From Podospora pseudoanserina (Eukaryota > Ascomycota > Sordariomycetes > Sordariales > Podosporaceae), in assembly GCF_035222485.1 (NCBI RefSeq), contig NC_085921.1:3410001-3474000 (forward strand): DNA of 64,000 nucleotides, read 5' to 3'. Shown piece by piece: positions 57,667 through 64,000 of the stretch. Below the pieces are notes generated by a model. The model was not told the origin of the DNA and made no database searches. It worked only from the letters and a program-made list of their open reading frames with translations. Positions within the stretch are counted from its first letter, which is position 1, and each line of letters opens with the position of its first letter. The translations under genes and the position numbers were made by a program.

Positions 57667-58881
57667 ATGGAGAACATATGGAGTCGCCGCCCCGGGTGAG
57701 TATCTTTTTTTTTTCTTCCATCGTCTTCACTTTGTCCAAGCTGTTCGGCGGGGTCAACCGGAGCTGTCGTGCTAACGTTTTTGGATCACAAGTTCGAGCA
57801 AGCTCTCCCTCTCTACTTCCGGCTCCGGTCAGGGCGACAGCCCCTCTGGACGCAACAACTCTTTCAGGCGAATCGGCGGTGATAGCTCTTCGCTCCAGAA
57901 AACCAACCCCTTCAGTTCCATAACCACGCCGGGAGGCGGCTTGGCGTCACCTACAGGTGGCGCATCGAATGCCTTCGGCCTAGGATCTGGCGCCTTTGCC
58001 TCTTTTGGCTCGGCGAAGACCCCTAAGGCGACTGGAAATCCTTTCGAGTCGTCTTTGGGCGCTGCTGTCAAGACACCCGGTGCGGAGAAATCTGCAAAGG
58101 AGGGTGGCTTGGCTGGCAAGTCTGTCGGTCGGGTGGCATCCAACGCCTCCCTGCTTGACTCTGCCAGGACGTCAGGGGCGTCAGTCCACCGGCTGCGTGA
58201 CAGCTGGGTGTTCTGGTTTCGCCCGCCCATCTCCAAGGCGAACGGGTTTATCGAGTATGAGAACACTCTGCACCCAATCGCCTCGGTTGATACAGCCGAG
58301 AACTTCTTCGGCGTGTACGGGCACTTGAAGCGGCCGTCAACGCTGCCGCTGGTATCGGACTACCACCTCTTCAAGAAGGGAATCCGGCCAATATGGGAGG
58401 ACCAGGAGAACAAGGCGGGTGGCAAGTGGGTGGTGCGCCTCAAGAAGGGCGTTGCGGACCGCTATTGGGAGGACCTGCTGTTTGCCATTATTGGCGACCA
58501 GTTCGGCGAGGCCAGTGAGGAGGTTTGCGGTATTGTGGTGAGCATCCGTAACGGGGAGGACATCCTCAGCATCTGGACTCGTTCGAGTGGACAGCGGGTC
58601 CTGAAGCTCCGGTAAGTTTATATTTCTTGACAAGCTACACTGTTGCATCCTACTTATTCTGTCGTCACAGCGAAACTATGCGCCGAGTCCTGTCGATGCC
58701 AAATGACACCAAAATCGAGTTCAAGAGCCACGACACCAGCATCCAGCAGCGCACTGCTATTGAAGAGTCCCGGCGGGAGAAGGCGGCGAACAATCACCAC
58801 GGTGACAAGCGCAACAACAAGCAGCAACATTATCAGCAGCAGTTGCAGCAGTCGAATGACGAACAGCAGAAGAACTTATAA
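57667..58881 (+). CDS. eIF4E-family cap-binding protein, 4EHP/eIF4E2-like
   Basis: There are three exons: 57667-57695, 57793-58611 and 58671-58881. Introns are 57696-57792 (GTGAGT, branch GCTAACG, acceptor CACAAG) and 58612-58670 (GTAAGT ... GTCACAG). The product is 352 residues. The N-terminal ~170 residues are a Gly/Ser/Ala-rich disordered extension with FxSFGSAKTP-type motifs. The eIF4E fold follows: LRDSWVFWFRPP, ENFFGVYGHLKRPSTLP, YHLFKKGIRPIWEDQ, KWVVRLKKG, RYWEDLLFAIIGDQF, VCGIVVSIRNGEDILSIW. The Trp of the usual second cap-stacking position is replaced (NFFGVYG), which points to the 4EHP/eIF4E2 class that represses translation rather than canonical eIF4E. The C-terminus is a Gln/Asn-rich tail (QQHYQQQLQQ). 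It would bind mRNA 5' caps in the cytoplasm. Confidence 0.88.
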
Positions 58882-59750
58882 GTACAGCCCTTTTGCAACC
58901 TTATGTAGCGAAGCGAGCGCGGCCTCGGGTCCCATCCTAGCGTATTATGATGGCCTACCGAAGAGAAATCCCAAAAGAATTCCGTCCGTGGACAAAAAAG
59001 ATTTTCAGGCGTTGTTGTGTGTGTGTTTTCTCTTTCTCTCTTTACCATCTCTATGTCCTGTGTGTACCAACATCATTTCCGGTTTTGTCTTTTTCATCGA
59101 GCAAGCATTGTTTTTTGACAGTCATTTTTCTCAACTCGCCGTTTTCTCCTTCTGTTTGGACTTGTAGCAGTAGCAGGCAGGGATGATTGGTGCGGGCGGT
59201 GTAAGCTGTGATTTTTCACCTGGTGTGTGGGAGGAAACGGTCAGGGCGACAAAGGGAGAGCGGGTGGGTGGTGAATGCTGTGGGTTCAATGGTTGAAATG
59301 CGCGAAATGACTTTTGGGATATTCGGGAAGGGGGCGGGGGAAATTGTCGGGGAATGAATGGGCTGGGTTCATCATGCTTCGAGGGATCAAGGCGTGCAGC
59401 GCGTGATTTAGCGATTTTGCAAAAGCAGGAAAAGAAATATTTTGAAGTATGGGCTTCGTCATGTATGTTGCTGCTAGTGTTATTGCTGACAGGAAATATA
59501 TGCTGTTGTCTTATCAGTAGGTGTCGGGTACGTCAACCGCCGATGATAACCGTCAGGTACTAGTTCTCATCCACATGTTAAAGTGTTTGGGAGTTGAATT
59601 TCTCTATGCAATTTTTATGTGCTATATTTCCCATGTTTGCTGCTTTTTCCTAGCTTTTTAACTGTTTCCGTACTGTAATCTGGTATCATCAATCATCTTC
59701 TACACCGTACCATTCAACCCCAACCTCTCCATCCCCCTCATCACTCCTAG
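58882..59750. other. Convergent 3' flanks
   Basis: No gene supported. It is the shared 3' region of the cap-binding protein and SAD1/USP39 genes, T-rich around 59000-59170. Confidence 0.5.
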
Positions 59751-61394
59751 TCACGCCATCCTCCCCTTCCCCTTCCCATTACTCCCCCCCTGCACCCTAG
59801 GCCTATCCCTCCTCTCCCAAACCTGCAAATACGTCTCCCCCAGATAAAGCAGCTCCTCCCTAATCTTCTCCACAAACAAATCCTGCGCCACCACCCACTC
59901 CCCCTCCCGGCTCTTGTCCCTCAGCTGTACCTTCCACGTCTTTTTTTCCTCCCCCACCGCGCTATCCGCCACATCTTCCTTCTGCCTCACCGCCTCGTGC
60001 ACCACATTCGCGACCAAATCATACCATATCGGCTCCCCCGGCTGGCAGTGACTAGGATCAGGCTCAACATACGGCCCGACATCCAAATTCCTCGCGTCAA
60101 ACGTCACAATCGTCGGGTTGCGCTCAGAGACAAACTTGTTTTTGGAAAAGCGCTTCACGTGAAAAACGAGGAACGGCGGGAGGGGGTGCATTAGTCTGTA
60201 TCGCTTCCGCTGGGCGTTGAGTTCCTGGGCTTTCACGCCGTTGTATTTCGCCAGGAGTAAAGACAGTGGGACTTGAGGAATAATGTTGGCTTCTTGTTCG
60301 TCCTGAAACAAAGGCGCGGGAGGGAGGTCCAAGGTGAGGAGTAAGAACCGAGAGATGTCCGTTTGGACTTGGGTAGACTCTTCAAACCGTAACCTGTCAC
60401 TCGCGTCGGCTTTGGCGGTGATGGCTTGGGATTCTACTTTTAGCTTTCCCTGAAAGATGTGCTGGATGGGGGAGGAATGAGGTTTTGTCTTTGAGCCGCC
60501 TAGGCCGAGGTGGAGGTTGTTGAGATACCATGATAGGAATTCTACCGGGTCGGATTGGGCCGTGAGGGTGAAGCGCTTGTTGGAGCGGAGGGAGATTTCT
60601 TGAAGGAGCTCGTGGGGGGAGACGTGGGATTTGAAGGCGCGAGGGTTCCAGATTTTGCGGAAGAGAATTGAGGTCCGTTTGACGAGCTCGTCGCGCTTGG
60701 AGAGGTCTTCTAGAAGGAAATAATTCCGTAGCGGGGAGACGTGGGAGAGGGATTGGACTATGACGTTGAGGTAGTCGTTTTCTTTGATGTTGTTCATTCC
60801 TACGAAACCGGGGGTGTATTCTTTCCCGAGGAGGGTTCGGGAGGTGCGAGGTTTGCGATCGAACTCGGCGACTTCTTGTCGGGTGTAGCGTGGATCGGAG
60901 ACGTATTTGATGTCGTCGAGGGACTTGCTCATGACTTCGTATCCTTCGGGTAACACGTACACCTTTTGGGTGCTCATGTTGATGTAGACGTGGTGGTCCT
61001 CGTCGAGCGCGTGGAAATAGGCGTGTGACTTTGGGCCACGGCCTTGGAAGTATTTCCCGCATACTAAGCATGCGTATACGTTGATATTAGACAAGCTGAT
61101 GGAACACAGCTTTTCGAAATCAAAGTCGAGGACGTTGCGATCGATGGTGTCGAGGTACAAGTCGTCGTAGCCTGCTGTCGGTGCAGCTTGTCTGATGGGC
61201 GCCTTTTCCTCCACTTCATCGTCAAAATCATCGCCCTCCTCCTCGTCTTCTATCCGTTGCAGTCCGTTCGTGTGGTTATCATCTCCGTTTGCGCTGGGGG
61301 TTAGGCTCTTGGTGTAGTCGTCGAATCTGGACTTCTTGGAGGCTGGTGAGCCTACTAGGTCCTCGAGAGCTTCTGACGCCTGACGCTTCGACAT
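59751..61394 (-). CDS. SAD1: Tri-snRNP protein SAD1/USP39
   Basis: Intronless, 547 residues from the ATG at 61394. It starts with a Lys/acidic nuclear-type region. Next is a UBP zinc finger (~95-165: CSISLSNINVYACLVCGKYF, RGPKSHAYFHALDEDHHVYI), then a ubiquitin-specific-protease fold that is catalytically dead. At the Cys-box position the sequence is GMNNIKENDYLNVIVQSL, with Asp where active enzymes have the nucleophilic Cys. Further fold motifs are SDPVEFLSWYLNNLH, FLVFHVKRFSKNKF and YDLVANVVHEA. Sad1/USP39 is needed to assemble and keep the U4/U6.U5 tri-snRNP for splicing. The C-terminus is basic. Length and motif order match the family, so the missing catalytic Cys is normal here. Confidence 0.95.
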   Translation of the reverse strand: MSKRQASEALEDLVGSPASKKSRFDDYTKSLTPSANGDDNHTNGLQRIEDEEEGDDFDDEVEEKAPIRQAAPTAGYDDLYLDTIDRNVLDFDFEKLCSISLSNINVYACLVCGKYFQGRGPKSHAYFHALDEDHHVYINMSTQKVYVLPEGYEVMSKSLDDIKYVSDPRYTRQEVAEFDRKPRTSRTLLGKEYTPGFVGMNNIKENDYLNVIVQSLSHVSPLRNYFLLEDLSKRDELVKRTSILFRKIWNPRAFKSHVSPHELLQEISLRSNKRFTLTAQSDPVEFLSWYLNNLHLGLGGSKTKPHSSPIQHIFQGKLKVESQAITAKADASDRLRFEESTQVQTDISRFLLLTLDLPPAPLFQDEQEANIIPQVPLSLLLAKYNGVKAQELNAQRKRYRLMHPLPPFLVFHVKRFSKNKFVSERNPTIVTFDARNLDVGPYVEPDPSHCQPGEPIWYDLVANVVHEAVRQKEDVADSAVGEEKKTWKVQLRDKSREGEWVVAQDLFVEKIREELLYLGETYLQVWERRDRPRVQGGSNGKGKGRMA

Positions 61395-61726
61395 CTCTGT
61401 ATGTTTGGTGTATTTATGCGACTTGGATGATGGTGCATGCCGTCGGCCGAACGCGAAATGCGCTTGTTGAGGCGTTGATGGACGTTGTCGTGCTTTTCCC
61501 CCAGGAGGACCGCGAAGTTGAGCATGGGCCTCCGGTCAATCAATTCAATCGTCGGAGCAGCCCCACCAAAGCTTTGGCCGCCACACCACCGTGGCACGGC
61601 CTTCGTGTGACGCTTGCCCAAATAGGCAGTTTGTAGACTAAATTTCCTGCCACGTCTCACACCAGAGAGGACGTTGATGGCTAGGGGATACAATGTAGGT
61701 ATACTATGGTGGAAACTACTACGCTA
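61395..61726. other. Short intergenic region
   Basis: A 332-bp space between two minus-strand genes. It holds the SAD1/USP39 promoter and the 3' flank of the gamma-tubulin-complex gene. Nothing else is seen. Confidence 0.5.
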
Positions 61727-64000
61727 TCAGTCCTTGATCCCAACCTCCAACATCTCGGCCAGCAGATCCCACTTCACGGCTGCCTGTTCCTTGCTGGCCC
61801 TCGCCACGCCCCTGAGCCCCCCAGCAACGAACCTCAGGTGTCTCTCAAAATCACCTTGATACTCCTTCAACAAGACATGGTGCGGTTTCCCCTCGTTAAC
61901 GTTTGCGCTCTGTTTGATTTTCCACTCCAGACCTTGGTTTTCCTTGTCCGAGTCATCGTCTTCGTCATTTCTTCTCTTTGGTTTCGGTGTTGATGCCGCA
62001 CATTTGGCCTTGGCTTTCACTGGTGAGGTGTAAGGAGAAGAGATCACCGATAACCTTGTAATCTCATGTTCCTCCTTCTCCAGCCTCGCCATTTCTACTT
62101 TCTGCGCGTCTGCAACCTTGATAGCCAGATCGAAAATGTCCAGCATGCAGTCCCGAATAGGCTGCAATTTGGCACCATGGCATGCTTCATGGATGATTCT
62201 GTTCACAAAGTTGGCATGGGCTTTGATCATGTCGTCCACATCCCCCGCATCTCCCAAGTTAGCTCTTAGTTTTGCTGTGTTAGGAGCCAGCACGAGTGTC
62301 GTCAAGTAGGTAAGGATGGCGTCGCAGAACCAGAGGAGTTTCGTTCGCAGCATGTAGTATTGCCCCATTGGACCCGTCGCAGCCAGGCTTCCTCGGGGGT
62401 GGAAATTCTTAACTGGATGCTTCAAGACATGTATCGCTCTGCGGACCTGCAGCAAAAAGGTGAATATCGTCTGATATCCCCGTATTGACTCCTCTGTGAC
62501 TACAATCTGCACTGGCCAGTTCAGACGACACCCAAGACGGATAGCGGGAAGGTTGACTCGAACAGAGCTCCGGCCAGCAATGGCACTGTGAACAACGGTA
62601 CGAGGATCGATTTCGGCAAAGATGCGGTAGTTGTCGATAGATGCCGAGAAAGCCTCCTGAGCAATCTCGGTCAATGTAAAACGATCTTTCCAGCTGCTGC
62701 TAAAGTTGTCGAGGTGTCTGAAGACAGCCGAGGCCAAGGCGTCGGATTTGGAGCCGTCCGACATGAGGTATACTTCTTCAAGCATGTCTAGACTCTGGAG
62801 CAGTCCATAAGAGTTGTAGAGTAGCTCTTGAAGAGTGGCCGCTGCAGTGTGGTGCTTGCTCTGGATCCAAGCATCAAAGGCGGCGCTGAAGAGCTCCGAA
62901 AAGGGGGCGAACTCCAGGTGGTCTGGGCAAACAGTAGCAAAGTCCATCTTGGGTTCGTCTGTTGCTCGGTATTTGCTGGCGGCCGCATGTCGCTTCATGT
63001 TTTTCAACACCACAATACTTTTGCCCGCAGTGAATATTCTGTGGATAGCAGGTTTGAGAAAACGCGGTGCGTGCAGGTGGCCTTCTGGGGAGCGCAGCAT
63101 GTTGAACTGTCCCTTCCAAATATGAGGCAACGGAAGCTTGGTAGAGGACTCCGACACAAAAAATGTTCGGTCCCCGGGCAGAAGTCTTCCTTCTTCCATC
63201 CACAGGCGAATTGGCTTGAGATAGACCTGAAAACAGTCGAGAAATAAACCACCTAAAAGATGGTAGGTGTCCCGGTGCGCTTGGAGCTGAGCCATCCCCA
63301 CCGCATCGTATAGTAGCTCAAGATATCTGAAGCCATGAGTGCTGCTTTCCTCCTGAAGCTGGCGGATGATATCCGAGAGCGCATAGAGTGGTTTCAGAAT
63401 CGGCTGCACTTCGGTCAAGATGCCCACCAAGCTCACCACCATATCCTCCTTAATCGCAACATATCTGCCTTGAATTCTCGCCAACTTTCCGTCGAGCGAG
63501 GTCAGGGCCTTTTGTAGAGAACTCTCAAAGACCTGCAAGAGAGGCGACTGTGCTTTCCTTTTGGAAAAGGTTCGTAAAGGTGCGAGCTTACGACCGCACT
63601 CAGCAAAGGAGTTAAAGAGAGCGGTTGATGCTTCCGTTGAAATCCCCTGGAGCTGGTAGAGCGGATTTGGGCTACAGTCTGCATCGAAAAAGGTTGTCGG
63701 TAAGCCACTAAGCATAAACAACACCTCTCGGAGCAACTGCAATGTTGATATGGTCACTTTTTCAGGCTGTTCTCCTCCATTTTTTGTTGAAGCGTCTCGC
63801 CATGACAGTGCTTCCCTGACTTGTTGCAGCAGCTCTTCTCCTTGGGGTTTGAACGCACTGTCCAATGCTGTGCGTGGTGCTCTGTCGTCTACCGAGGAAG
63901 CTGATGTGAGTGATTCAACGGAAGCGACCGTTCTGAGGTCGGCGACCTCTTCGTCGTCACTTGAATCTGGGGCGTGGCGGTTGAAGAGCCAAATGTCTCG
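61727..64000 (-). CDS. Gamma-tubulin-complex component (Spc97/Spc98 family), 5' end outside window
   Basis: The frame is open to the right edge, giving 757 visible residues. The first codons read RDIWLFNRHAPDSSDDEEVA, clearly coding, so the protein begins beyond the window. A GRIP1-type region contains LQLLREVLFMLSGLP, SDIIRQLQEESSTHGFRYLE and HLLGGLFLDCFQVYLKPIRLW, with FFVSESSTKLPLP and LKPAIHRIFTAGKSIVVLKN. The GRIP2 gamma-tubulin-binding half contains LGCRLNWPVQIVVTEESIRGY, FTFLLQVRRAIHVLKH, YMLRTKLLWFCDAILTYL and FVNRIIHEACHGAKLQPIRD. A Lys-rich insert (PVKAKAKCAASTPKPKRR) precedes the last helix. The protein would nucleate microtubules at spindle pole bodies. The overall divergence and the WPVQIV motif suggest a GCP5-like member, but GCP4/6 are possible. 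Confidence 0.88.
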   Translation of the reverse strand, partial: RDIWLFNRHAPDSSDDEEVADLRTVASVESLTSASSVDDRAPRTALDSAFKPQGEELLQQVREALSWRDASTKNGGEQPEKVTISTLQLLREVLFMLSGLPTTFFDADCSPNPLYQLQGISTEASTALFNSFAECGRKLAPLRTFSKRKAQSPLLQVFESSLQKALTSLDGKLARIQGRYVAIKEDMVVSLVGILTEVQPILKPLYALSDIIRQLQEESSTHGFRYLELLYDAVGMAQLQAHRDTYHLLGGLFLDCFQVYLKPIRLWMEEGRLLPGDRTFFVSESSTKLPLPHIWKGQFNMLRSPEGHLHAPRFLKPAIHRIFTAGKSIVVLKNMKRHAAASKYRATDEPKMDFATVCPDHLEFAPFSELFSAAFDAWIQSKHHTAAATLQELLYNSYGLLQSLDMLEEVYLMSDGSKSDALASAVFRHLDNFSSSWKDRFTLTEIAQEAFSASIDNYRIFAEIDPRTVVHSAIAGRSSVRVNLPAIRLGCRLNWPVQIVVTEESIRGYQTIFTFLLQVRRAIHVLKHPVKNFHPRGSLAATGPMGQYYMLRTKLLWFCDAILTYLTTLVLAPNTAKLRANLGDAGDVDDMIKAHANFVNRIIHEACHGAKLQPIRDCMLDIFDLAIKVADAQKVEMARLEKEEHEITRLSVISSPYTSPVKAKAKCAASTPKPKRRNDEDDDSDKENQGLEWKIKQSANVNEGKPHHVLLKEYQGDFERHLRFVAGGLRGVARASKEQAAVKWDLLAEMLEVGIKD

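Overview
The window is nuclear DNA of a filamentous ascomycete, most likely a Sordariomycete and plausibly Sordariales (inference). The evidence is short GT-AG introns (48-191 bp) with CTAAC/CTGAC-type branch sites, pyrimidine-rich promoters, and fungus-specific families: DUF1996, a Zn2Cys6 activator with an MHR domain, a DUF7580/HeLo-like protein and a Fot1-type transposon with RIP-like damage. Exon joins were made by hand from frame and splice signals. No database search was run.

Layout. 0-12 kb: the 3' part of a secreted DUF1996 protein; a single-pass membrane protein with a long disordered tail whose frame breaks in a G-rich stretch; a convergent Myb-like nuclear protein; a decayed ~100-bp tandem repeat; and a PQ-loop membrane protein. 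12.2-27.1 kb: about 15 kb with no gene I can support, ending at a 966-aa Zn2Cys6 transcription factor (27.1-30.1 kb). 32-46 kb: an accessory island. It holds a complete but dead 1.85-kb Fot1/pogo element with terminal inverted repeats and TA target sites; a 1,706-aa zinc-finger/ankyrin/zinc-finger/TPR protein; a DUF7580 protein divergent from it; a decayed F-box gene; a 17-bp minisatellite; and a secreted Asp-Gly-repeat protein. 46.7-64 kb: mostly housekeeping genes. These are a GH18 protein, a small proline/serine-rich protein, splicing factor YJU2, methylenetetrahydrofolate reductase, an eIF4E/4EHP-type cap-binding protein, the tri-snRNP protein SAD1/USP39, and a gamma-tubulin-complex component running off the right edge.

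How genes may work together. The divergent pair at 34.8-42.1 kb is the best candidate for a linked functional unit. A large repeat receptor-like protein with near-identical 42-aa TPR units shares a 258-bp promoter region with a protein whose N-terminus resembles fungal HeLo-like cell-death or incompatibility domains. This resembles paired NLR/effector loci in fungi, but no NACHT or NB-ARC domain is visible. YJU2 and SAD1 both act in pre-mRNA splicing, but their linkage is probably coincidental.

Two otherwise healthy genes (the membrane protein and YJU2) lose frame in or near G/C runs. Assembly or base-calling indels are the simplest explanation. The transposase and the F-box gene carry damage that looks genuine.
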